DNA of 58,630 nt, from contig CAKSDC010000014.1 in the NCBI GenBank assembly GCA_934444765.1, positions 1 to 58,630 on the forward strand, written 5' to 3'. A program made the translations under genes and the position numbers. Below the pieces are notes generated by a model, which was given only the letters and a program-made list of their open reading frames with translations, had not been told where the DNA came from and did no database searches. Origin of the DNA: an uncultured Oscillospiraceae bacterium (GTDB taxonomy: Bacteria > Bacillota > Clostridia > Oscillospirales > Ruminococcaceae). Below are positions 49,155-57,819 of the stretch, piece after piece; the first letter of the stretch is position 1; every line of letters begins with the position of its first letter.

Positions 49155-49439
49155 ATGATTAGAATTAGTATGCAATATTTTGCACACAAAAAGGGTGTAG
49201 GTTCTACTAAGAACGGTCGTGACTCTGAAAGCAAGAGATTAGGTGTTAAGAGAGGCGACGGTCAATTCGTATCTGCTGGCAACATTCTCGTTCGTCAAAG
49301 AGGTACACACATTCACCCAGGTGTAAACGTAGGTATTGGTTCTGACGATACTCTTTTTGCTACAGTAAGTGGCAAGGTTAAGTTCGAACGTGTAGGTCGT
49401 GACAAGAAGAGAGTATGCGTATACCCAGTAGAACAATAG
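49155..49439 (+). CDS. rpmA: Ribosomal protein bL27 with cleavable N-terminal extension
   Basis: 94 residues. The N-terminus MIRISMQYFAHKKGVGST carries the Firmicutes-type extension; Prp should cut after MQYF to expose AHKKG, which reaches the peptidyl transferase centre. The rest (GNILVRQRGTHIHPGVNVG) is canonical. It lies five bases after prp. Confidence 0.97.
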   Translation: MIRISMQYFAHKKGVGSTKNGRDSESKRLGVKRGDGQFVSAGNILVRQRGTHIHPGVNVGIGSDDTLFATVSGKVKFERVGRDKKRVCVYPVEQ

Positions 49440-49476
49440 TCTACTATCTATTATAATAGATATAATAATGAATAAC

Positions 49477-49506
49477 AATCCTAAGCGTTACGCTTGGGAT
49501 TTTGTT
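49477..49506 (+). terminator. Terminator of rplU-prp-rpmA
   Basis: An 11-bp stem AATCCTAAGCG (49477-49487) with 49491-49501, a three-base loop and TTTGTTCT. Confidence 0.85.
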
Positions 49507-49580
49507 CTAAAAAGTGACCCCTGCACTATGTTAGGGTGTATATAAAAACTATAGATATGGTAAAACAAGGGAGGTACTAT

Positions 49581-50864
49581 ATGGCAAACTTTGTGGATAA
49601 GGCTAAGATAACCGTTAAGGCTGGTGACGGTGGCGACGGTGCAGTATCTTTTTACCGTGAAAAGTACGTCGCTACAGGTGGTCCAGACGGTGGAAACGGT
49701 GGCAAGGGTGGTGACGTTCTATTCGTGGCAGACGATAGCTCTAACTCTTTAATAGACTTTAAGTATAAAAAGAAGTACGTAGCCGAAAGAGGTCAAAACG
49801 GTAGCGGTAAACGTTGCACGGGCAAAAGTGCTAATAACTTAATTATAAAAGTTCCAAGAGGTACTGTGGTAAAAGATGCCGATACTAACCGTGTATTAGC
49901 AGACGTTTCAGGCGATGAACCTTATCTAATAGCTAAGGGCGGTGACGGTGGCAAGGGTAACATGAACTTTGCTACTTCTACAAGGCAAATTCCTAAGTTT
50001 GCTAAACCTGGATATGCTGGTGAACAGTATAACTTAATATTAGAACTAAAGCTATTAGCCGACGTCGGTTTGGTGGGATTTCCTAATGTGGGCAAGTCTA
50101 CACTGATTTCGGTAGTAAGTTCAGCTAAACCACAGATTGCTAACTATCACTTTACCACTCTAACTCCTGTATTGGGCGTGGTTAGAGTGCAAGAAGAAAA
50201 GTCCTTTGTTATGGCTGATATCCCTGGTCTAATAGAGGGTGCAAGCGAAGGTATAGGTTTGGGTCATGAATTTTTACGCCACGTTGAACGTTGTAGACTT
50301 ATAGTACACGTACTTGACGTATCAGGTAGCGAAGGTAGAGACCCTATCATGGACTTTGAAACTATCAATAAAGAACTTATGAACTTTAACGAAGAACTTG
50401 CTAACTGTCCTCAGATAGTGGCAGGTAATAAGTCCGATATCGCTACCCCTGAACAGATTGCCGAAGTTAAAGAGTATGTAGAAAGTCAAGGATACTCATT
50501 CTTTGCAATATCTTCAGCTACCCGTATGGGCGTTAAAGAACTAATAGACCATGTGGCTTCAGTATTAGATACTCTACCACCTATTAAACAGTTTGAACCT
50601 CAACCTTTAACTCAACAGGAAGTAGAGACTAAACAGTCCGCTAAACAAGACTTTACTATATCGGTACAAGACGGCGTATACTACGTTGAAGCTGACTTCT
50701 TAGACCCTATACTCCGTACCGTAAATATGGACGACTACTCATCGTTAATGTATCTACAAAAGGTACTGCGTAGTAGTGGTATAATAGCTAAGTTAGAGGC
50801 TATGGGCATCAATGAGGGCGAAACGGTAGACATTATGGGCTATCAGTTTGACTATATCTATTAG
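49581..50864 (+). CDS. obg: Obg GTPase (ribosome assembly)
   Basis: 427 residues from the ATG at 49581 after GGGAGG; the frame extends 45 bases further up without a ribosome site. The Gly-rich Obg domain (1-158, GGPDGGNGGKGGDV) precedes the GTPase domain with G1 GFPNVGKST, G3 DIPGLIEG and G4 NKSD. A C-terminal OCT domain (about 350-427) is present, as is usual in Firmicutes. It acts in large-subunit maturation and stress control. Confidence 0.96.
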   Translation: MANFVDKAKITVKAGDGGDGAVSFYREKYVATGGPDGGNGGKGGDVLFVADDSSNSLIDFKYKKKYVAERGQNGSGKRCTGKSANNLIIKVPRGTVVKDADTNRVLADVSGDEPYLIAKGGDGGKGNMNFATSTRQIPKFAKPGYAGEQYNLILELKLLADVGLVGFPNVGKSTLISVVSSAKPQIANYHFTTLTPVLGVVRVQEEKSFVMADIPGLIEGASEGIGLGHEFLRHVERCRLIVHVLDVSGSEGRDPIMDFETINKELMNFNEELANCPQIVAGNKSDIATPEQIAEVKEYVESQGYSFFAISSATRMGVKELIDHVASVLDTLPPIKQFEPQPLTQQEVETKQSAKQDFTISVQDGVYYVEADFLDPILRTVNMDDYSSLMYLQKVLRSSGIIAKLEAMGINEGETVDIMGYQFDYIY

Positions 50865-50920
50865 AGTGTATTCGTTAGTGGCTATATGCCACGTACTTAT
50901 AATATTAAAGGTTTAATACA

Positions 50921-51319
50921 ATGCAATATATCGATAAGCAAAAAGCTAAAATGTACTCTGCGTTGACTTTGGCGTTCTTAGGCGATAGCGTCTTTGAAAT
51001 CCTTGTTAGACAAAAGATAGTCTTAATGGGCGACCAAAAGATTGACAAACTTCACAATATTAAGATTGGCATAGTATGTGCTAAGTTCCAAGCTAAAGTA
51101 GTACCTACTATTTTAGAACTTCTTACCGAAGAAGAACTTACCGTATTCAAAAGAGGCAGAAACTCTAAATGCCACGCTCCTAAGAATACCGAAATTGTTG
51201 AGTATAGGCTTGCTACAGGTTTAGAAAGTCTATTCGGTTACCTATACTTAATAGGCGATGAGGAACGCATTAATCAGCTTTTTTCTGTTATTTGGAATAT
51301 CTATAAGGAGGAATTTTAA
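50921..51319 (+). CDS. mrnC: Mini-ribonuclease III
   Basis: 132 residues: an RNase III catalytic domain without the RNA-binding domain. Marks are LAFLGDSVFEILVRQ at about 17-31 and KRGRNSK plus the later LFGYLYLIGDEERI. It trims 23S rRNA ends in Firmicutes. It starts 57 bases after obg and ends three bases before the next gene. Confidence 0.93.
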   Translation: MQYIDKQKAKMYSALTLAFLGDSVFEILVRQKIVLMGDQKIDKLHNIKIGIVCAKFQAKVVPTILELLTEEELTVFKRGRNSKCHAPKNTEIVEYRLATGLESLFGYLYLIGDEERINQLFSVIWNIYKEEF

Positions 51320-51322
51320 ACC

Positions 51323-52066
51323 ATGTCAGGACATTCAAAGTGGAATAACATTAAGAGAAAAAAAGAAGCTACCGATGCTGTAAAAGCTAAAATATTTACT
51401 AAAATTGGTAGAGAAATCGCCGTTTGCGTTAAGGAAAGCGGTGGCGACCCTAACAACAACTCTAAATTAAGAGACCTTATAGCTAAGGCTAAGGCTAACA
51501 ACGTTCCTAACGATAACATAGACAGAGTTATTAAAAAGGCTATGGGCGATGGCGATAAGAATAACTACGAAAATATGGTATACGAAGGATACGGTCCTAA
51601 CGGTGTAGCCGTAATAGTAGAATGCTTAACCGATAATAAAAATCGTACCGCTGGCGACGTTAGACACTATTTTGATAAGTTCGGCGGAAAACTCGGTACT
51701 AACGGTTGCGTATCCTTTATGTTCTCCGATAAGGGTATCGTAGTTATCGAAAATACTGGTCTTGATGAAGATACCGTAATGGAAGAATGCTTTGAATTGG
51801 GTGCGGACGACTTTAAAATGAACGACGATACTATAGAGATAGAATGCGAAACTGGTTTGGTTCACGACCTAAGAGAAGGTCTTACTTCTAAAGGCTATAA
51901 CGTTATCTCAGCAGAGGCTGTAAAAGTTCCTGCTAACTATACCACTTTAACCGATGAAGACCATATTAACAAGATGAACCTTCTACTTGAACATCTTGAA
52001 GATAATGACGACGTTCAAAACGTTTGGCACAACTGGGATATGCCAGAAGATACTGAAGAGGAATAG
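51323..52066 (+). CDS. YebC/PmpR family regulator
   Basis: 247 residues beginning MSGHSKWNNIKRKKEATDA, the unmistakable YebC/PmpR start. Relatives act as DNA-binding regulators, and some help ribosomes through proline stretches. AAGGAGG lies ahead of the ATG, inside the end of mrnC. A terminator follows. Confidence 0.95.
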   Translation: MSGHSKWNNIKRKKEATDAVKAKIFTKIGREIAVCVKESGGDPNNNSKLRDLIAKAKANNVPNDNIDRVIKKAMGDGDKNNYENMVYEGYGPNGVAVIVECLTDNKNRTAGDVRHYFDKFGGKLGTNGCVSFMFSDKGIVVIENTGLDEDTVMEECFELGADDFKMNDDTIEIECETGLVHDLREGLTSKGYNVISAEAVKVPANYTTLTDEDHINKMNLLLEHLEDNDDVQNVWHNWDMPEDTEEE

Positions 52067-52092
52067 TCTACTACTGTAAACTATATTTATAT

Positions 52093-52125
52093 ATGCGATA
52101 TCACTATATATATGTGGTATCGCAT
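52093..52125 (+). terminator. Terminator after the YebC gene
   Basis: A 12-bp stem ATGCGATATCAC against GTGGTATCGCAT (one wobble). The downstream tail is AT-rich. Confidence 0.75.
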
Positions 52126-52171
52126 TATCTATATATCAAAAAAAATTTTAAAAAAAATCTCTAAAAACCTA

Positions 52172-52200
52172 TTGACAAACTATGAATTGTATGCTATAAT
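52172..52200 (+). promoter_or_regulatory. Promoter of metY
   Basis: TTGACA, 17 bases, TATAAT with TGC before the -10. No SAM riboswitch or T-box was found in the 70-base leader. Confidence 0.9.
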
Positions 52201-52270
52201 CATACCATACTAAATCAATAGGAATAATAAGTATTTAACATATATTATTTTTGAAAGGATATGATTTTTA

Positions 52271-53560
52271 ATGTCTAATAAGAATTACAAGTTTGAAACT
52301 TTAGCACTCCACGTAGGTCAAGAAACTGCTGACCCTACTACCGATTCCAGAGCAGTACCAATATACGCTACTACTTCTTACGTATTTAAAGATTCTGCTC
52401 AAGCAGCTAACAGATTTGGTCTAACTGAATCTGGTAACATCTATACCAGACTTATGAACCCAACTTCTGACGTTTTTGAAAAGAGAATGACTGCCCTTGA
52501 AGGTGGTGTAGGTGCTTTAGCTACTGCTACAGGTTCAGCTGCTATTACTTATGCTATTCAAAATATAGCTTTAGCTGGCGACCACGTAGTATCTTCTACT
52601 AACCTATACGGTGGTACACACAACCTATTTGCTAACACTTTAAAGGAACAGGGCATTAGTACTACTTTTGTAAATCCAAGCGACCCTAAAAACTTTGAAG
52701 ATGCTATCCAAGAAAACACTAAGTTAATATATGCCGAAACTTTAGGAAATCCTAACTCCGACGTTATAGACCTAAAGGCTATATCTGAAGTAGCCCATAA
52801 GCATGGTATTCCATTTATAGTAGATAGTACTTTTGCTACACCTTATCTAATTAGACCTATCGACTACGGCGTAGACGTAGTAGTACATTCAGCTACTAAG
52901 TTTATAGGTGGTCACGGTACTGTAATGGGTGGTATCATTATAGATAGTGGTAACTTCGATTGGACACAGAACGATAAGTTCCCAGGTATCACTAAGCCTA
53001 ACCCAAGCTATCATGGTGTAGTATTCTCAGAGGCTTGCGGTAACTTAGCGTACATCATGAAGATTAGAACTACTCTAATGAGGGACCAAGGTGCTACTAT
53101 TTCACCATTCAACTCATTCCTACTACTACAAGGCTTAGAAACTCTATCTTTAAGAGTAGAACGCCATGTAGAAAACGCTCTTAAAGTAGTAGAATTTTTA
53201 AAGAACCACCCACAAGTAGAAAGGGTAAATCACCCATCTTTAGCTACTGGTAAGGAAAAGGAACTATACAATCAATACTTCCCAAACGGTGCAGGTTCTA
53301 TATTCACTTTTGAAATCAAGGGCGATAGCAACACTGCTAAAAAGTTCACCGAAAGTTTAGAGTTATTCTCACTATTAGCTAACGTTGCTGACGTTAAGTC
53401 TTTAGTAATCCACCCAGCTTCTACTACACACTCTCAACTATCCGAAGAGGAACTATTAGAGTGCGGTATCAAGCCTAATACAATCCGTCTATCTATAGGT
53501 ACGGAACACATAGACGATATTATAGCAGACCTTCAACACGGTTTTGACGCTGTAAAGTAG
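52271..53560 (+). CDS. metY: O-acetylhomoserine sulfhydrylase
   Basis: 429 residues of the Cys/Met metabolism PLP family. It begins KFETLALHVGQE and contains SGNIYTRLMNPT, ATGSAAITYA and the PLP lysine in VVHSATKFIGGHGT near 208. It makes homocysteine from O-acetylhomoserine and sulfide. Length and GGHGT context fit MetY better than cystathionine gamma-synthase (about 380 residues). Confidence 0.93.
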   Translation: MSNKNYKFETLALHVGQETADPTTDSRAVPIYATTSYVFKDSAQAANRFGLTESGNIYTRLMNPTSDVFEKRMTALEGGVGALATATGSAAITYAIQNIALAGDHVVSSTNLYGGTHNLFANTLKEQGISTTFVNPSDPKNFEDAIQENTKLIYAETLGNPNSDVIDLKAISEVAHKHGIPFIVDSTFATPYLIRPIDYGVDVVVHSATKFIGGHGTVMGGIIIDSGNFDWTQNDKFPGITKPNPSYHGVVFSEACGNLAYIMKIRTTLMRDQGATISPFNSFLLLQGLETLSLRVERHVENALKVVEFLKNHPQVERVNHPSLATGKEKELYNQYFPNGAGSIFTFEIKGDSNTAKKFTESLELFSLLANVADVKSLVIHPASTTHSQLSEEELLECGIKPNTIRLSIGTEHIDDIIADLQHGFDAVK

Positions 53561-53620
53561 TCTTTATAAACTTGATAGTATGAACTATTAGACATATTAT
53601 ATCTTTGTGGGAACGTTACG

Positions 53621-53655
53621 GGCAATAGCGAACCTATTGCCTTATACTTCCTATA
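53621..53655 (+). terminator. Weak terminator after metY
   Basis: An eight-base perfect stem GGCAATAG with CTATTGCC, but only a short T-poor tail. Some read-through into cysK is possible. Confidence 0.5.
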
Positions 53656-53715
53656 CTCTATAGTATATCTAACTAATTAACGTTTTTTACATTTTTGAAA
53701 AGAGGTTTTTTTAAG

Positions 53716-54642
53716 ATGGCTATATATACATCAATATTAGAACTTGTTGGTAAAACTCCATTAGTAGAACTTACTAAGTTTGAAAAACAACACAATCTTG
53801 AGGCTAAAATATTAGCTAAGTTAGAGTACTTTAATCCAGCTGGTTCAGTTAAGGATAGAATAGCTAAGGCTATTATAGAAGATGCAGAACAGAAAGGTCT
53901 ATTAAAAGAAGGTTCAGTAATTATAGAACCTACTTCTGGTAATACTGGTATAGGTTTAGCTTCAATTGCTGCTTACAAGGGCTACAGAACTATCATAGTT
54001 ATGCCAGAAACTATGAGCGTTGAAAGACGTTCCCTAATGGCTGCTTATGGTGCTGAATTGGTACTAACAGAAGGTGCTAAGGGTATGAAAGGTGCTATAG
54101 CTAAGGCTAACGAACTTGCTAAAGAAATTCCTAATAGTTTTATACCAAGTCAGTTTGAAAACCCAGTAAACCCTAAAACTCACAAAGAAACTACTGGTGT
54201 TGAAATTTGGGACGATACTAACGGTAACGTGGATATATTCGTAGCTGGTGTAGGTACTGGTGGTACTGTATCGGGTGTAGGTGAATACTTAAAGTCTAAA
54301 AATCCTAACGTTAAGATAGTAGCCGTAGAACCTGCAAGTTCTCCAGTACTATCTAAGGGTGTATCAGGTTCACATAAGATACAAGGTATAGGTGCTGGTT
54401 TTGTACCTAAAACTCTTGATACTTCTATCTATGACGAAATTATTACCGTAGAAAACGACGACGCTTTTGCTACTGGTAAGGAAATCGCTAAAGAAGAAGG
54501 TTTTTTAGTAGGTATTTCAAGCGGTGCTGCTCTATGGGCTGGTCAACAGTTAGCTTTACGTCCAGAAAATAAGGGCAAGAATATAGTAGTACTACTACCA
54601 GATACTGGCGATAGATACCTATCTACTCCATTATTCAGATAG
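53716..54642 (+). CDS. cysK: Cysteine synthase A
   Basis: 308 residues from the ATG at 53716. The PLP lysine lies in FNPAGSVKDRIA near residue 43. PTSGNTGIGLA and the phosphate-binding GVGTGGT are present, with SSGAALW near the end. It makes cysteine from O-acetylserine and sulfide. It sits close behind metY, a sulfur-assimilation neighbour. Confidence 0.95.
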   Translation: MAIYTSILELVGKTPLVELTKFEKQHNLEAKILAKLEYFNPAGSVKDRIAKAIIEDAEQKGLLKEGSVIIEPTSGNTGIGLASIAAYKGYRTIIVMPETMSVERRSLMAAYGAELVLTEGAKGMKGAIAKANELAKEIPNSFIPSQFENPVNPKTHKETTGVEIWDDTNGNVDIFVAGVGTGGTVSGVGEYLKSKNPNVKIVAVEPASSPVLSKGVSGSHKIQGIGAGFVPKTLDTSIYDEIITVENDDAFATGKEIAKEEGFLVGISSGAALWAGQQLALRPENKGKNIVVLLPDTGDRYLSTPLFR

Positions 54643-54676
54643 TCTTAATATACAACTCATTTAAAAAAATAGTCTA

Positions 54677-54718
54677 AGTTGGCAGTCTGTGGTTATAGCG
54701 GACTGCCAACTGTTTTTA
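54677..54718 (+). terminator. Terminator of cysK
   Basis: A perfect 11-bp stem AGTTGGCAGTC with GACTGCCAACT, then GTTTTT. Confidence 0.9.
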
Positions 54719-54781
54719 ATATATTTAAGGTTTTTCTGATATATACTTAATATTATTAAGGAATATTTAACACATTATTAA

Positions 54782-54810
54782 TTGACAATATTCTCCTTAT
54801 ATATTAAAAT
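54782..54810 (+). promoter_or_regulatory. Promoter of pyk
   Basis: TTGACA, 17 bases, TAAAAT, about 30 bases before the start codon. Confidence 0.75.
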
Positions 54811-54842
54811 AGTAGTAGTATTTTGAAAGGAGACTTTTTCTT

Positions 54843-56270
54843 ATGAGAAAGACTAAGATTATTGCAACTATCGGGCCAAGTACCGATAACGAAGAGGTTA
54901 TGAAGAGCTTAATGTTAGCTGGTATGAACGTAGCTCGTTTTAACTTCTCACACGGTAGTTACGAAGAACACCGTAAAAGGTTTGAGTTAGTAGATAGGGT
55001 TCGTAAAGAGTTAGACCTTCCAGTAGCTACTATGTTAGATACCAAAGGTCCTGAAATCCGTTTAGGTGACTTTGAACATCCCGTTGATATAGTAGACGGT
55101 GATATGTTCACTCTTACTACTAAGGATATAATCGGAGACAACACTAAGGCTTCTATATCTTTTAAGGGACTACCTTATGACCTAAAGATTGGCGATATGG
55201 TATACATCAACGACGGTCTAATCGAACTATTGGTAGAAAAGATAGTAGACAACACCGATATAGTATGTAAGGTAATCCATGGCGGAAAGCTATCTAACCA
55301 TAAGGGAATTAACGTTCCTAACGTTAGCCTATCTATGCCTTACGTTAGCGAAGCAGACCTTTCCGACCTTGAATTTGGTAAGGAGATGGACTACGACTTT
55401 ATAGCTTGCTCATTCGTTAGAAGTGGTGCGGATATAGACTATCTTAGAAAGTGTATTAAGTCTATCGGTTGGACTACTCCTCGTATTATCGCTAAGATTG
55501 AAAACCTTGAGGGCGTAAACAACATAGACGAAATTCTAAAGTCTGCCGACGGTATCATGGTAGCCCGTGGCGATATGGGTATAGAAATACCTTTCGAAAA
55601 GATACCTGCTATTCAAAAAGTATTGATTAAAAAGTGCTACATGGCAGGCAAGATAGTAGTTACTGCTACTCAGATGTTAGAAAGCATGATTACTAATCCA
55701 AGACCTACAAGAGCCGAAATTACCGACGTAGCTAACGCTATATACGATGGTACTTCTGCTATCATGCTTAGTGGTGAAACCGCTGCAGGTAAGTTCCCAG
55801 TAGATGCAGTAAAGACCATGTCTACTATCGCTGAAACTACCGAACAGAACATAGACTATCGTGGAAGACTTCACAGAAGTGAGGAAAACTATGATAAGAA
55901 TATGAATATCACTAACGCTATCTCTCATGCTACCGTTACTACTGCTTATGACGTAAACGCTAAGGCTATAGTTACGGTTACTAAGAGCGGTACTACTGCA
56001 AGAAACATCTCTAAGTTTAGACCAGCTTGCCCTATTATCAGTGGTACTACCGATGAACGTGTACTACGTCAACTAAGTCTATCATGGGGTGTTACTCCTA
56101 TGCGTATAGAAGAAAAGAATAACTCCGATGAACTATTTGAACACGCTATCCAAAAGAGCATGGAAAATCACTATGTAGATATTGGCGATACCGTAGTAAT
56201 TACTGCTGGCATTCCTTTAGGAAAGTCTGGTACTACTAATATGCTAAAGGTAGCTAAAGTAGAAGAGTAA
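54843..56270 (+). CDS. pyk: Pyruvate kinase
   Basis: 475 residues, the short form without the PEP-utilising tail of many Bacilli. MRKTKIIATIGPST opens the barrel; MLDTKGPEIRLG, the catalytic IIAKIENLEG, MVARGDMGIE and MLESMITNPRPTRAE follow. It makes pyruvate and ATP from phosphoenolpyruvate. It has a strong ribosome site, GAAAGGAG, and stands alone. Confidence 0.97.
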   Translation: MRKTKIIATIGPSTDNEEVMKSLMLAGMNVARFNFSHGSYEEHRKRFELVDRVRKELDLPVATMLDTKGPEIRLGDFEHPVDIVDGDMFTLTTKDIIGDNTKASISFKGLPYDLKIGDMVYINDGLIELLVEKIVDNTDIVCKVIHGGKLSNHKGINVPNVSLSMPYVSEADLSDLEFGKEMDYDFIACSFVRSGADIDYLRKCIKSIGWTTPRIIAKIENLEGVNNIDEILKSADGIMVARGDMGIEIPFEKIPAIQKVLIKKCYMAGKIVVTATQMLESMITNPRPTRAEITDVANAIYDGTSAIMLSGETAAGKFPVDAVKTMSTIAETTEQNIDYRGRLHRSEENYDKNMNITNAISHATVTTAYDVNAKAIVTVTKSGTTARNISKFRPACPIISGTTDERVLRQLSLSWGVTPMRIEEKNNSDELFEHAIQKSMENHYVDIGDTVVITAGIPLGKSGTTNMLKVAKVEE

Positions 56271-56318
56271 CTTTTACGACACCTTAAACGTTTAAGCATC
56301 AGTACATACTATATATTA

Positions 56319-56354
56319 ACTATCGGGAATGGCTAACGTGTCATTCCCGATAGT
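56319..56354. terminator. Terminator between convergent pyk and Rrf2 genes
   Basis: A perfect 13-bp stem ACTATCGGGAATG with CATTCCCGATAGT, followed by GTTATT. Confidence 0.85.
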
Positions 56355-56358
56355 GTTA

Positions 56359-56799
56359 TTATATGCAATAGTCATCGCCCATTAGGTTGGTATCTTGATT
56401 ATCCAATAGGTCTTGTAGTGTTACCGATTGTAAGTACTCTTTAATTCTGCGATAGAGTTCTTGCCACATAGGTAGCGTTTTACAGACGCTTGAAAGTTCA
56501 CACTGATTAGGTGTAGCCTCTATACACGATACAGGGGCTAAACTACCTTCAGTTAAGGTTATGATATCCCATACGGTGTATTCTGTGGGTGATTTAGCTA
56601 ATCTATATCCACCACTCTTTCCACGTAGACTGATTAATAGTCCACCTTTGCTTAGTAGAGCGACTATCATTTCAAGATACTTGTTAGAAATCTGTTGACG
56701 TTTAGCTATATCTTTTAAAGAAGTATACTCTTCAGGGTTTTGTTGAGCTAAGTCTATCATTACACGTAGAGCATACCTTCCTTTAGTTGAAATTTTCAT
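56359..56799 (-). CDS. Rrf2-family regulator with IscR-like cysteines
   Basis: 146 residues beginning MKISTKGRYALRVMIDLA, the Rrf2 winged-helix start. After the wing (SLRGKSGGYRLAKSP) come Cys92, Cys100 and Cys106. IscR places its cluster cysteines at 92, 98 and 104, so an Fe-S cluster is likely though the first gap is longer. A further Cys lies two residues from the end. With metY and cysK near, it could control iron-sulfur or sulfur metabolism. CymR, the sulfur regulator, lacks these cysteines. Confidence 0.88.
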   Translation of the reverse strand: MKISTKGRYALRVMIDLAQQNPEEYTSLKDIAKRQQISNKYLEMIVALLSKGGLLISLRGKSGGYRLAKSPTEYTVWDIITLTEGSLAPVSCIEATPNQCELSSVCKTLPMWQELYRRIKEYLQSVTLQDLLDNQDTNLMGDDYCI

Positions 56800-56868
56800 A
56801 ACAAAAAGCCTCCTTGATACTGGTATATATTATAATATCTATAAAGCATATCTAAATAGTATGATTTA

Positions 56869-56897
56869 ATTATAACGCATATTTGGGCGGTTGTCAA
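56869..56897 (-). promoter_or_regulatory. Promoter of the Rrf2 gene
   Basis: TTGACA, 17 bases, TATAAT on the minus strand. The spacer holds the only GC-rich patch nearby (GCCC), which may be part of an operator. Confidence 0.85.
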
Positions 56898-56914
56898 GTA
56901 GAAATTAATATAGT

Positions 56915-56943
56915 AAGCCATAATACTGATAGTACTATGGCTT
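56915..56943 (-). terminator. Probable terminator of the flavoprotein gene
   Basis: AAGCCATA (56915-56922) pairs with TATGGCTT (56936-56943) around a 13-base loop. The T-run is poor. Confidence 0.5.
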
Positions 56944-56958
56944 TAATAGGATACTCTA

Positions 56959-57414
56959 TTATTCTTTAGCTTTGCCAGTGATTTCGTCTATAGATACTTT
57001 CCAAATAGCGGTACGTGATAGACTACGTTTAATAGCGTTGTCAAAATCGTTCATGTTGGTTGGAGTGTGTCTGTTGCATAGAAGTTTTAAAGCGTATACT
57101 TTGGTATCGTCATCGGTTACTTCGGTAGCAGAACCTTTAACTATAGCGGATTGGTATAGTGTGGTAAACTCATCTGGTTTGCGATACGTATCACCTACAC
57201 ATACTACGCATACTTTAGAGTGTTCTCTTAATATATCGGTTTTAGTGCCTTGCATAGCAGAGTGGAAGTATACGTAGTCATCATCGTTAGCTATGGTAAT
57301 AGGTACGCTGTAAGGATTACCTTGTAAGTCTATCATAGATAGTGTAGCGTATTCGCACTTGCTAACTACTTGATATGCAAACTCTTTGGACTTTTCACGG
57401 TCTTTTCTTCTCAT
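56959..57414 (-). CDS. Pyridoxamine 5'-phosphate oxidase-family FMN-binding protein (NimA-like)
   Basis: 151 residues of the split-barrel flavin fold. Marks are CEYATLSMIDLQGNPYSVPI, then YVYFHSAMQGTKTDIL, VCVVCVGD, FTTLYQSAIVKGSATEV and LLCNRHTP. Relatives reduce nitro compounds or bind flavin or heme. The substrate here is unknown. It starts MRRKDREKSKEFAYQV, as nitroimidazole-resistance-like members do. Confidence 0.85.
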   Translation of the reverse strand: MRRKDREKSKEFAYQVVSKCEYATLSMIDLQGNPYSVPITIANDDDYVYFHSAMQGTKTDILREHSKVCVVCVGDTYRKPDEFTTLYQSAIVKGSATEVTDDDTKVYALKLLCNRHTPTNMNDFDNAIKRSLSRTAIWKVSIDEITGKAKE

Positions 57415-57452
57415 ATGTAATAGTTCCTTTCTAATATTGACTTTATGGTAGA

Positions 57453-57481
57453 ATTATACCACCATATCTAAAATATTTCAA
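57453..57481 (-). promoter_or_regulatory. Promoter of the flavoprotein gene
   Basis: TTGAAA, 17 bases, TATAAT on the minus strand with TGG before the -10. Confidence 0.8.
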
Positions 57482-57709
57482 TACCTATAGATATTTTTTT
57501 AGTATGGCATTTTGCACAAACGTTAAAGTATATACACTTTCGATATGGTTCGACTATATACTGTAATGTATCTAATATGTGCCACAAAAAGTAAACTTGA
57601 TGATAAGACTTATATAGAACTTGTATTAAAATGTTTTTGCTAAAATAATTCTTTTGTGCAATATGCATAACGGTTGGATATCTTTTTTGGTTAGAGTACT
57701 CTAACACAT
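57482..57709. other. AT-rich intergenic stretch, nothing recognised
   Basis: About 230 bases between divergent promoters. A minus-strand open frame of 82 codons crosses it but has no ribosome site and no family resemblance. No repeat or RNA structure stood out. Confidence 0.5.
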
Positions 57710-57737
57710 TTGACAACTACTATTTTTTTGCTATAAT
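57710..57737 (+). promoter_or_regulatory. Promoter of the phosphotransferase-like gene
   Basis: TTGACA, 16 bases, TATAAT with TGC before the -10. Confidence 0.8.
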
Positions 57738-57819
57738 ATAATAATGGAACTAATTACAATTTAGAACTTGATACTATAGTTAGTATTTAATGTTCAATAC
57801 AAAAGTGAGGTACATAACT

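Noticed and set aside
49507..49560. Small inverted repeat ACCCCT/AGGGT upstream of obg
   Set aside because: The stem is about five base pairs without a partner signal; too weak to call.
52201..52270. SAM riboswitch or T-box ahead of metY
   Set aside because: The leader is only about 60 bases and holds none of the conserved boxes.
57468..57716. Minus-strand 82-codon frame between the flavoprotein and phosphotransferase genes
   Set aside because: No ribosome site, odd composition and overlap with both promoters.
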